From positions 81,396 to 145,395 of the forward strand of contig JBBHKE010001028.1 in the NCBI GenBank assembly GCA_037447655.1: a DNA stretch of 64,000 bases, in the 5' to 3' direction. The position numbers and the translations under genes were made by a program. The notes under the pieces are model-generated. The model searched no databases and was not told the DNA's origin. It was given only the letters and a program-made list of their open reading frames with translations. This document shows, in pieces, positions 41,554 through 49,897 of the stretch. The stretch comes from Zygnema cylindricum. Lineage: Eukaryota > Streptophyta > Zygnematophyceae > Zygnematales > Zygnemataceae. How positions within the stretch are numbered: position 1 is the stretch's first letter; each line of letters starts with the position of its first letter.

Positions 41554-41627
41554 CTCTAACTTCTCTCTCCAACTCTCAAACTTGTTGCAGTCACTGAGAA
41601 GTTGGAGAGGAAGCTAGAGCCATGGCT
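41554..41627 (+). promoter_or_regulatory. Conserved LTR stem-loop and CCATGG palindrome (E9 5' LTR)
   Basis: CTCTAACTTC and TCTCCAACTCTC pair with GAGAAGTTGGAGA and GAAGCTAGAG around the loop ACTTGTTGCAGTCACT. The loop word recurs nearly unchanged in almost every LTR here while the stem arms differ but stay complementary (for example CTCTCCGGTC with GACCAGAGAG in E4). The 10-bp palindrome AGCCATGGCT (41618-41627) directly follows. The role is unknown: a structured 5' U3 element or protein-binding site is possible. Confidence 0.6.
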
Positions 41628-41689
41628 ACCTTGGCTATCCTGAAGTTTACGGGAATTTAATACTAGGGTTTATTTATTTAATTAAAAGT

Positions 41690-41765
41690 TAAGCGCCGGC
41701 GACAGGATTTGATCCCTGTACCTACCGGCCGGCAGATAGGAAATAGCCGGTAGCCTTAGCCGTTA
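41690..41765 (-). promoter_or_regulatory. tRNA-like module in the E9 5' LTR, antisense
   Basis: On the minus strand: A-box-like ACGGCTAAGGCTACCGG, then GCCGGC (41728-41733), a CAGG/CCTG T-arm (41703-41718) with loop GATCAAAT, then GCCGGC (41695-41700). The outer stem is GC-rich where E2, E5 and E13 have TGACGGAC/GTCCGTCA, so pairing is kept although bases changed. An identical copy lies in the 3' LTR at 47083-47158. Confidence 0.6.
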
Positions 41766-42049
41766 GGTCTAGCTATAGTGATACGTACTATATAGTTTGA
41801 TAATTATTTAAAGATGTATACGTACGATAAATTCATTTAACTGTTACGGATTACGGGATACATAGAACCGGTACGGATGACGGTACGGATTACGAATCAA
41901 TACCACGCATTTGTTTCGGAAGTGAAATAAATACCGCGCATGTATTTATTACGGCTAAGATTAAATCTGAATTTAATCGGACGGCCGTAATTAGCGCCGA
42001 GATCGCGGAGGGAGATTTCGGCGGTTTGTGGCCATCACCACATCGGATG

Positions 42050-42214
42050 ACACGTGGCGAAATTCCGTTGGATTGTAGAATCTCCGGAGATTATGGCACC
42101 GAATCCGGATTTGACATGTGTCGACATTTAGGCCATGTCGTACAATGTCCGTACTGAAAGTACACCGGCGGCTGTACTTTTGCGTACGGAACTCAATTCT
42201 GATTGGTTCCGTAC
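42050..42214 (+). promoter_or_regulatory. E9 U3 enhancer-like block: G-box, GTAC cluster, CCAAT
   Basis: ACACGTGGC (42050-42058) is a perfect G-box/ABRE core. GTAC occurs at 42140, 42151, 42160, 42174, 42184 and 42211. Chance expectation for about 85 bp is well below one. GATTGG at 42201-42206 is an inverted CCAAT box. GTAC is the core bound by SBP-domain proteins (SPL family, copper response), which is known biology; binding here is inference. Equivalent blocks occur in the other LTRs. Confidence 0.6.
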
Positions 42215-42490
42215 ATCAGTAGATAGAGTCTGCGAGAGAGATAGGACTTAGAAAAATTAGAAGATAGGACCCTCTCTCCCAGAGAGCTTCTGTACAAAAG
42301 GTCAACTTTGACCCTCCATAACTTACTGCTCAGGGGAGCAAATTCAAAGATTCTTTTTGCTATCGACTCAGGGGAGTCTTGCCTTCACAGGGGTGCAGGT
42401 GGTCAGCGTTTTTGTGTGCCAGGGTGGCAGTTGTTTTTGCTGAAACACAAAGGGGTCAGGATTATCCTAGAGGCTTCTTGGAAGCTGTCC

Positions 42491-42519
42491 ACTCTGAGGA
42501 CTTATGGAGGTCTCAGAGT
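42491..42519 (+). promoter_or_regulatory. AUG-in-loop hairpin at the end of the E9 5' LTR
   Basis: ACTCTGAG (42491-42498) pairs with CTCAGAGT (42512-42519), with partial pairing of GGAC and GGTC inside. The gag ATG (42504-42506) lies in the loop. The hairpin ends five bases before the primer site. The stem sequence is unrelated to those of E4 and E8. Confidence 0.7.
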
Positions 42520-45500
42520 TACAGGTTATGGGCCCACCCTCTAGGGTACCAATCTTTAATGGAACTGGCTTCATATACTGGGAAAGTATGATGATAGGAG
42601 CTCTATGCGAAAAAAGGTTTTGGGGAATAGTGAGTGGACGATTGGGGCGTCCATCAAGTCTTGGAATTCCTCCAGGGTTTGGAGGAAGCAGATTCACCAG
42701 GAAAGAGGATTCACCTTCAACGGAGGAAACAAAGGAAGGAGAGGTGGTGGACAAAGGAAAGGAGAAGGAGGCGACCACACCAATAGCAACTGGTTTAGCA
42801 TTCATGTCACCTATTCCGAGGAACGAGGAGAATGATACTGAAACCTGGGACTTCAACAATATGGCGGCAAAGCACTTCATCCTACGCCATCTCACTCAAG
42901 GACTTGCATGTCCTCATTTGCAGGTAGAAAGAGCATCCGATCTTTGGATGGCTCTCATAGAGATGTACCGAAGTGGTACGATTCAGCAACAACAGTTGGC
43001 TGATCAGAAAGTTAAGGAGTATGTATACAAAGGGGGAAATATGTTGGATTTTTGCAATGAGCTTGCTACACTCTTCATGGAGCTACACAGTGCGGGAAAA
43101 GATTTTAGTGAAAAAGAAAAGGTTAACTGTTTACTGATGAAGTTACCTGATGAGTTCGTGAACATAGTTTACCGTGTGCAAGACTTGCCTGACTCAAGGT
43201 GGATATGGAACTCAGTGGTAGGGATGATTCTCGTTCAAGAGAATACAATTGAGATCCGAAGGGGAGGAAAGAGTGGCCAAGCCTTGGCAACAGCGACTGA
43301 TTGGAGGAATAGGGATTCCCGAAAACCGGTTGGAAACTATGGGGGTAGGGACCAGAAAAAACAGGCAGATGAGTTCGAACCAAGGACTCCCAAAGGTCTA
43401 TGTCATTTTTGTAAGAAACCGGGGCACTATATGGCAGAGTGCACTAAGCTAACCGAGCTTCGGTTAAAGGAGGGGCAGACCGGTGGTACCCCGAGAGGAA
43501 AGAAAAAGGCCCTTGTCACACAGGTACTTGAGGATGAATCCGAGGACGAGGACGATGAGCTCCTTTTGGATGAGGAGTTGGAGGCGAAAAAAGAGGTCGA
43601 AATTCCACGAAGGCATAAATGTGCTTACGGTGGATTGAAAGGTGAAGCAGGCTGGATTGTAGATTCAGGTGCCTCCATGCACATGTGTAAGGATAGACAC
43701 CTGTTCACTAAGATAAGAAAGATTCCCACCGTAGAGATAGAGTACGAGGATGGGAGGATAGTCACCACTACTCTTGTAGGATCGGTAGATCTAAAAGTGT
43801 TAGTAGAAGGAAAGACATCCATATTAACATTCTCCGATGTATTGTTTATTCCGGAGCTGAACAAAAATCTTATCTCTACATCAGTATTAGATGATAAGGG
43901 TTTTTTTACTAGCACTAGGGAAGGAGTCTTTACTGCTAGTTTTGAGGATGATGTCTATTTCATTGCTGAGAAAGGTAGCCATGGGATGTTTAGGCTGATC
44001 TTAAGTAATGAAAAGAAGAAACTTTACTATGCTGGTGTTCATGATATTATGATGTGGCATAAGAGGCTTGGGCATGTGAATCTAGATAAGTTAAGAGAGA
44101 TGAAAAAGATGGGAGTGGTGGAAGGGATTCAGTTCAGTGAGAGTGATGATATAAGTGATTGTAGTGGATGTGCTCAAGGTAAAGCACACAGATTACCCTT
44201 TCCTAAAACAGCCACCTATAAGGGAGAAAAACTTCTAGATCTAGTACACACAGATATTTGGGGACCGGCTAGAGTGCCCTCACCGGGGGGGAAGAGATTT
44301 ATGATGACTATAACTGATGATTGGTCTCGGTATTCCCGGGTATATTTTTTGAAAAACAAGTCCGAAGCTGAGGATTGCTTTAGACAATATAAAGCATGGA
44401 GCGAAAAACTCCATGAAACTCCAATCAAGAGAGTAAGGAGTGACAATGGTGGAGAGTATACTTCTAACCAGTTTGAGGATTTTCTGAGGGAAGATGGGGT
44501 TCAACACCAAAAGACAGTTCCAGAAAATCCGGAACAGAATGGGGTAGCTGAAAGGTTAAATAGAACACTAAGTGATAGTGCTAGAAGTATGTTGTCAGAT
44601 AAAAAGATAGGAAAAAGGTTTTGGGCAGAAGCAATGAACTGTGCTAATTACCTCAAGAATAGAGTTCTTACTTCAGCTATAAAAGATCAAACACCTTATG
44701 AGAGATGGACAGGCGGGAAACCAGACATATCTCACTTAAAGGTTTTCGGTAGTCAAGTATTCAGTCTAGATACTGATCGGTCCAATTGGAAGCTAGATCC
44801 TAAAGGAAAACCGGGATACTTATTAGGATATGATGAAGATGTTAAAGGATATAGAGTTTATGATTTAAAAAGGGAAGATATAATCTTAGTAAAGCATCTA
44901 GTAGTTATGGATGAAGGAAAGTCTGTGGATCCCTTCAAATATACAAAGTCAGTAAAAATCAGATTTGAGTCAGAAAATTCCGATGACTTTGAGCTTCCTA
45001 ACTATCCAGGTTTTAGAGAAGATGACATTCTTGCAGGAACAAATCAGACCGAAAAGGACTCGGCTGTGGAAACTCCAGTGACAACTCTACTCGAAGCGGA
45101 AGACGTGGTGGAAATATATTCGGGATCAAGGGATAGGGGAGAAGCCGAGTTTGTTCGAAAGAATCCACGAGAACCATCTATTCCGGCATCAGATTTTGAG
45201 GGGGGGAGGAGAAGTAGCAAAAGACTGCAAGAAAAACAGGTTAATAACAAGGTAACTAAACTATCTCATCAAGATGAACCTCAATCTTATAGAGAGGCGA
45301 TGACTTGTCCAGAAAGAAACCGGTGGAAGACAGCCATCAATGAGGAGATGGCTTCAATCATGGCAGCCGATACTTGGGAGCTGGTGGACTGTCCACCTAA
45401 CCGAAAACCAATTGGTTGTAAGTGGGTCTTCAAATTAAAACTGAACCCAGATAACACAATCGAACGCTACAAGGCCAGATTAGTGGCAAAGGGATTTACA

Positions 45501-46862
45501 CAAAAGGAAGGAATTGACTACGAGGAAACCTTTGCCCCGGTGGTCAGATTTCCCTTCGTCCGCATACTTCTCAGTTTAGCAGCGGCGGAAGACATGGAAG
45601 TGCATCAGATGGACATCAAGACAGCCTTTCTGCATGGAGAATTGGAAGAGGAGATCTTCATGCGACAACCCGAAGGTTTTGTGGAGGAAGGAGAGGAGAG
45701 TAAGGTATGCCGGCTGATTAAATCTCTTTATGGTTTGAAACAGGCACCTCGACAATGGAATAAGAAGCTTGATGAGTTTCTTACCGGTCTGGGATATATT
45801 CGGATCAGCTCAGATCACTCAATCTATGTTTTTGAAGATGAGGAAGGTTTGATATTTATTGCAATTTATGTTGATGATTTGCTTGTATTAAGTAAATCAA
45901 TGGAAAAAATTAACAAACTGAAAACCGGTCTTAAGGGGAGATTTGAAATGAAGGATATGGGAGAAGCAAGATATATTTTGGGAATTCAAGTAGAGAGAGA
46001 CCGGAAAAGGAAAATTATAAAACTGACTCAAAAGGAAGCAATAGGGAACATGCTTGAAAAATTTCAAATGGATAAAGCTAATAGTTGTACAACTCCAATG
46101 GAGTTGAAGAAGGGAAGTGAGGGGAGTGAGGAAGAAGGAGTCATAGTCTTAGACGAGGAATTATCTCCTGATGAACAGAAGTTCATGCAGACTATTCCTT
46201 ACAGGCAAGTAGTGGGAAGTCTAATCTATTTTATGAATTGTACCCGGCCGGATTTAGCTGCAGCTGTAGGAGTGCTGAGTAGAAGTCTAAATGCTCCCAC
46301 TAAAAGGGATTGGGAGGCAGCTAAGAGAGTCCTTAGATATTTGGTAGGAACTAGAGATCTATGGTTGCATTTGGGTGGGGAGAATACTGACATCTCTACT
46401 TGGAGTGATGCCAGTTATGGTGATGCTCCGATGAGGAGATGTACTTCTGGATATGTATTATATGTGGGTGATGGGGCTTGCTGTTGGAGTAGCAAACAGC
46501 AAAAGGTTATTGCTCAGTCCACCATGGAGGCTGAGTATATGGCCTCTTGCTCTGCTGTAAAAGAATTGATGTGGGTCAAGTCTTTGCTTGGTGAGCTTGG
46601 TCACCTTAAGAGTGGTGTGCAAAAAATATTTTGTGATAATCAGGCAGCAATCGCTATTTCTGCCAATCCTAAACACCATTTTAAAGCCAAACACATGGAC
46701 ATCAGACTCAGCTTTGTTAGAGAGAAAGTAGAAAACAAAATAATCAGTTTAGAGTACAGACCAGATAGTGAGATGGTAGTCGATATGATGACCAAACCTG
46801 TGCCTTCCCCTAAGCTAATTTTTTGCAGGGAGAAGTGTGGTCTGAAATTAAAGATTGACTAG
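42504..46862 (+). CDS. E9 Gag-Pol polyprotein (1452 aa), all catalytic motifs intact
   Basis: Makes the capsid and replication enzymes of a Copia retrotransposon, acting in cytoplasmic particles and then at the chromosome. The chosen start ATG lies in the LTR; the next in-frame ATG (42528) is within the primer site and could also serve. Gag covers about residues 1-380 with a UBN2-like body and zinc knuckle CHFCKKPGHYMAEC at 300-313. Protease active site DSGA starts at Asp387. Integrase has an HHCC finger (His519, His523, Cys553, Cys556) and triad Asp584, Asp647, Glu683 (D-35-E spacing), then the GKPGYLLGYD region. RT has [12 protein letters not shown] (Asp1037) and YVDD (Asp1124, Asp1125). 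RNase H has Asp1302, Glu1342 and Asp1378. No frameshift separates gag and pol, as is common in plant Copia, so stoichiometry must be set otherwise. The stop is at 46860. Confidence 0.96.
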   Translation: MEVSELQVMGPPSRVPIFNGTGFIYWESMMIGALCEKRFWGIVSGRLGRPSSLGIPPGFGGSRFTRKEDSPSTEETKEGEVVDKGKEKEATTPIATGLAFMSPIPRNEENDTETWDFNNMAAKHFILRHLTQGLACPHLQVERASDLWMALIEMYRSGTIQQQQLADQKVKEYVYKGGNMLDFCNELATLFMELHSAGKDFSEKEKVNCLLMKLPDEFVNIVYRVQDLPDSRWIWNSVVGMILVQENTIEIRRGGKSGQALATATDWRNRDSRKPVGNYGGRDQKKQADEFEPRTPKGLCHFCKKPGHYMAECTKLTELRLKEGQTGGTPRGKKKALVTQVLEDESEDEDDELLLDEELEAKKEVEIPRRHKCAYGGLKGEAGWIVDSGASMHMCKDRHLFTKIRKIPTVEIEYEDGRIVTTTLVGSVDLKVLVEGKTSILTFSDVLFIPELNKNLISTSVLDDKGFFTSTREGVFTASFEDDVYFIAEKGSHGMFRLILSNEKKKLYYAGVHDIMMWHKRLGHVNLDKLREMKKMGVVEGIQFSESDDISDCSGCAQGKAHRLPFPKTATYKGEKLLDLVHTDIWGPARVPSPGGKRFMMTITDDWSRYSRVYFLKNKSEAEDCFRQYKAWSEKLHETPIKRVRSDNGGEYTSNQFEDFLREDGVQHQKTVPENPEQNGVAERLNRTLSDSARSMLSDKKIGKRFWAEAMNCANYLKNRVLTSAIKDQTPYERWTGGKPDISHLKVFGSQVFSLDTDRSNWKLDPKGKPGYLLGYDEDVKGYRVYDLKREDIILVKHLVVMDEGKSVDPFKYTKSVKIRFESENSDDFELPNYPGFREDDILAGTNQTEKDSAVETPVTTLLEAEDVVEIYSGSRDRGEAEFVRKNPREPSIPASDFEGGRRSSKRLQEKQVNNKVTKLSHQDEPQSYREAMTCPERNRWKTAINEEMASIMAADTWELVDCPPNRKPIGCKWVFKLKLNPDNTIERYKARLVAKGFTQKEGIDYEETFAPVVRFPFVRILLSLAAAEDMEVHQMDIKTAFLHGELEEEIFMRQPEGFVEEGEESKVCRLIKSLYGLKQAPRQWNKKLDEFLTGLGYIRISSDHSIYVFEDEEGLIFIAIYVDDLLVLSKSMEKINKLKTGLKGRFEMKDMGEARYILGIQVERDRKRKIIKLTQKEAIGNMLEKFQMDKANSCTTPMELKKGSEGSEEEGVIVLDEELSPDEQKFMQTIPYRQVVGSLIYFMNCTRPDLAAAVGVLSRSLNAPTKRDWEAAKRVLRYLVGTRDLWLHLGGENTDISTWSDASYGDAPMRRCTSGYVLYVGDGACCWSSKQQKVIAQSTMEAEYMASCSAVKELMWVKSLLGELGHLKSGVQKIFCDNQAAIAISANPKHHFKAKHMDIRLSFVREKVENKIISLEYRPDSEMVVDMMTKPVPSPKLIFCREKCGLKLKID
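42524..42538 (+). other. E9 primer binding site (half-tRNA type)
   Basis: GGTTATGGGCCCACC directly follows the LTR CA. It is a 15-of-15 complement of the anticodon arm GGUGGGCCCAUAACC of plant initiator tRNA-Met; its ATG is opposite the CAU anticodon. The tRNA 3' end has no match here. Drosophila copia is known to prime from a half tRNA-iMet at such a site. Confidence 0.92.
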
Positions 46863-46875
46863 AAAATAAGGGGAG
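46863..46875 (+). other. E9 polypurine tract
   Basis: AAAATAAGGGGAG lies between the stop codon and the 3' LTR. Purine tracts at this place prime plus-strand DNA synthesis in LTR retrotransposons. E12 has the similar AAAATAGGGGGAG; E4 and E7 lack one. Confidence 0.88.
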
Positions 46876-47916
46876 TGTAGAAACTAATGGATTTATTAGT
46901 ATTTTCTAGGTCTAAATAGAAATAGAAAGAAGCCGAGGCAGTCTATCTCTAACTTCTCTCTCCAACTCTCAAACTTGTTGCAGTCACTGAGAAGTTAGAG
47001 AGGAAGCTAGAGCCATGGCTACCTTGGCTATCCTGAAGTTTACGGGAATTTAATACTAGGGTTTATTTATTTAATTAAAAGTTAAGCGCCGGCGACAGGA
47101 TTTGATCCCTGTACCTACCGGCCGGCAGATAGGAAATAGCCGGTAGCCTTAGCCGTTAGGTCTAGCTATAGTGATACGTACTATATAGTTTGATAATTAT
47201 TTAAAGATGTATACGTACGATAAATTCATTTAACTGTTACGGATTACGGGATACATAGAACCGGTACGGATGACGGTACGGATTACGAATCAATACCGCG
47301 CATTTGTTTCGGAAGTGAAATAAATACCGCGCATGTATTTATTACGGCTAAGATTAAATCTGAATTTAATCGGACGGCCGTAATTAGCGCCGAGATCGCG
47401 GAGGGAGATTTCGGCGGTTTGTGGCCATCACCACATCGGATGACACGTGGCGAAATTCCGTTGGATTGTAGAATCTCCGGAGATTATGGCACCGAATCCG
47501 GATTTGACATGTGTCGACATTTAGGCCATGTCGTACAATGTCCGTACTGAAAGTACACCGGCGGCTGTACTTTTGCGTACGGAACTCAATTCTGATTGGT
47601 TCCGTACATCAGTAGATAGAGTCTGTGAGAGAGATAGGACTTAGAAAAATTAGAAGATAGGACCCTCTCTCCCAGAGAGCTTCTGTACAAAAGGTCAACT
47701 TTGACCCTCCATAACTTACTACTCAGGGGAGCAAATTCAAAGATTCTTTTTGCTATCGACTCAGGGGAGTCTTGCCTTCACAGGGGTGCAGGTGGTCAGA
47801 GTTTTTGTGTGCCAAGGTGGCAGTTGTTTTTGCTGAAACACAAAGGGGTCAGGATTATCCTAGAGGCTTCTTGGAAGCTGTCCACTCTGAGGACTTATGG
47901 AGGTCTCAGAGTTACA
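46876..47916 (+). repeat. E9 3' LTR (1041 bp)
   Basis: Same length and ends as 41483-42523. Differences by eye include GTTGGAG/GTTAGAG, ACCACGC/ACCGCGC, TCTGCGAG/TCTGTGAG, ACTGCTC/ACTACTC, CAGCGTT/CAGAGTT and CCAGGG/CCAAGG. All promoter landmarks are kept, including the W-box palindrome at 47693-47706. Confidence 0.95.
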
Positions 47917-47921
47917 CTAGG
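47917..47921. repeat. E9 target site duplication, right copy (CTAGG)
   Basis: Exact match to 41478-41482. Confidence 0.95.
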
Positions 47922-49896
47922 CCCCCAAAGGGTCTATGTTATTTATGCAAAAAGTCGGGACAATTTATAGCAGAATGCATCAAGTTGTAGGAGCTGAGGC
48001 TCCAAGAAAACTGTAGAAGGGGTTCTTCCGCAGGGAAGAATAAGACATTTGTGGTCACACGAGTAAAAGGAGAGATTGAGGAGGAAGAGTCCTCTGAGGA
48101 GGAGGATGCGGAGCTTCTTCTTGACGAGAAACTTGAGGAGAGGGAGATCCCTCGGGAAAAAAAGTGTGCTCTTGGAGCCATTCAAGAAGCCCCACAGGAA
48201 GGATGGATCATCGATTCGATTCAAATGCATCCATGCATATGTGTCGTGACAGGCACCTCTTCACTAAGTTAAGAAAGATCCCTACAGTAGAAATAGAGTA
48301 TGGGGATGGGAGAGTAGTTACCACAGATCTAGTGGGCTCGGTAGATGTGAAAGTCTTAGTGAAAGGTAAGACTTCTATACTCACCTTCTTAGATGTGCTC
48401 TAGATTCCTCAGCTGAGTATAAATCTTATGTCTACTTCTATATTAGATAACAAAGATTTTGATACATTCATAAGAAAAGGAGTCTTTACAGCTAAGTATG
48501 GAGATGAAGTGTAATTCACAGCAGATAAGGGTATCCAAGGAATGTTTAGGCTTAACCTGAGAAATGAAAAGATGAGTGCTTACTATGGTGGTGTCCCGAG
48601 CTTGATGAACTGGCATAAGCGGTTGGGGCATATGAATTTTGATAGGCTAAGGGAAATGAAAAAGCTGGGTGTGGTAGAAGGCATTCAATTTGGGGATAAT
48701 GAAATGATGGATGATTGTAGTGGATGTGCCCAAGCTCACAGACTCACCTTTACCAAAACTGCCACATATAGAGGTGAGAAAGTACGAGATCTGGTCCATA
48801 CAGATAGCTAAGGACCAGCTAAAGTACCTTCAGTTGGGGGGGAAGAGGTATATGCTGACAATTACTGATGATTGGTTCAAATATTCTAGAGTCTACTTCC
48901 TGAAAACAAAGTTTGAAACACCAAAGTACTTCAAAGATAACCAAGCTTGGAGTGAAAAGTTGCACGGAACCCCCATTAAGAGAGTAAGAAGTGATAATGG
49001 GGGAGAGTACATCTCTTACCAGTTTGAAGAATACTTGAGAGATGAGGGAGTTTAGCATCAAAAAAGTGTACCGAATAATCCAGAATAAAATAGGGTAGCT
49101 GAGAGGTTAAACCGGACTTTGAAGATAGTGTGTGTAGTATGTTGGCAGGTAAGAAAATAGGAAGAAGATTTTGGGCAGAAGCCATGAACTACGCTAACTA
49201 CATTAGGAATAGAGTCCTCACTACAGCCGTCAAAGGAATGACACCTTATGAGAGATGGGTTGGAAGGACACCAGATATCTCTCACTTGAAAGTATTCGGT
49301 AGCCAAATTTACAATCTTGACACATATAAGAAAAACTTGAAACTAGATGCAAGAGGAAAACCGAGATATTTTGTGGGATATGATGAGGATGTTAAGGGAT
49401 ATAGAGTCAATGACTTAGCTAAACAAGATATCATTCTGGTAAAGCACCTAGTTGTCATGGATGAAGGGAAGTCATTTGATCCCTTCAAATACACTAAGAA
49501 AATTATAATTAGTTTTGAGTTCGAGAGTGCGGATGACTCAGATATTCCCAGAAATGACACAAGTGAAAACGTGATTGCAGATTCAGGGGAGATCCAAGAT
49601 GGGGGAGATATACTTGAATCACCTCATATTTCTACACACTCTGAGGAGAGAGAGGAAGAGGAGCCAGAACCGGTTTTCACGGATATGGGAGCTGATGAGA
49701 CAGTGCAGAGGAATCCAAGACTTCCCTCCATTCCAATTTCGCACTTCGAGGGAGGACAGAAGAGAAACAAAAGACTACAAGATAAACAGGATGCTCACAA
49801 GGGAACAAAGCTATCTCACCCAGATGAGCCTCAGTCATACTCGGAGGCAATGGACAGTCTAGAGAAAGACCGATGGGTTCGAGCCATAAATGAATA
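47922..49896 (+). pseudogene. E8 gag end, protease and integrase, broken
   Basis: Resumes as PKGLCYLCKKSGQFIAECIK; the knuckle has lost its His (Gln-Phe in place of His-Tyr). The protease site reads GWIIDS and then shifts frame (DSIQMH for DSGASMHMC), so it is inactive. Block 48542-48811 has the zinc finger (WHKRLGH, CSGCAQAH with two codons missing) and VHTDS. The D-x-WGP region is frameshifted into block 48711-49055, which carries TITDDWFKYSRVYF and RSDNGGEYIS. The Glu region near 49085 has a stop in NGVAER. Block 49130-49897 has RRFWAEAMNYANYIRNRVL, GKPRYFVGYDEDVKGYRVND and the acidic linker, ending at a TAG at 49895-49897 in a segment that reads AINEEMAS in E9. Confidence 0.85.
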
Positions 49897-49897
49897 G

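Larger units (their letters stand above)
41483..42523 (+). repeat. E9 5' LTR (1041 bp)
   Basis: TGTAGAAACTAATGG to CAGAGTTACA. In order: TATTTTCTAGGTCT; a long imperfect stem-loop (41554-41577 with 41596-41619); the AGCCATGGCT palindrome (41618-41627); an antisense tRNA-like module (41694-41733, with A-box-like CGGCTAAGG further on); a G-box ACACGTGGC (42050-42058); six GTAC motifs (42140-42214); an ATTGG CCAAT box (about 42202); a W-box palindrome (42300-42313); and the AUG-in-loop hairpin at the end. No strong TATAAA is present, unlike the E8 and E12 LTRs. Confidence 0.95.
41483..47916 (+). mobile_element. E9: intact, apparently autonomous Copia retrotransposon (6434 bp)
   Basis: Two 1041-bp LTRs (41483-42523 and 46876-47916) differ at about six positions by eye, roughly 0.6 percent. 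A perfect 5-bp target duplication, an exact primer site, a polypurine tract (AAAATAAGGGGAG, 46863-46875) and one uninterrupted Gag-Pol frame of 1452 codons complete the element. Domain order is Gag, protease, integrase, RT, RNase H, i.e. Ty1/Copia (Pseudoviridae). It lies within the gag of E8. This is the youngest full element in the window and the likely reference for the local family. Confidence 0.96.

Noticed and set aside
41690-41765. A genuine tRNA gene in the LTR
   Set aside because: The T-arm and an outer stem are present, but there is no complete cloverleaf, no recognisable anticodon arm and the acceptor pairs with the wrong segment for a tRNA. It is described as tRNA-like only.
42300-42313. 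Restriction-type palindrome arising by chance
   Set aside because: It recurs at the same LTR position in several diverged copies with arms kept and spacer changed, so chance is unlikely; it is kept as a finding.
42467-42895. Minus-strand open frame of 142 codons opposite E9 gag, and many similar frames opposite pol
   Set aside because: They mirror the coding strand of clear Gag-Pol genes, have no motif of their own, and are expected from codon composition.
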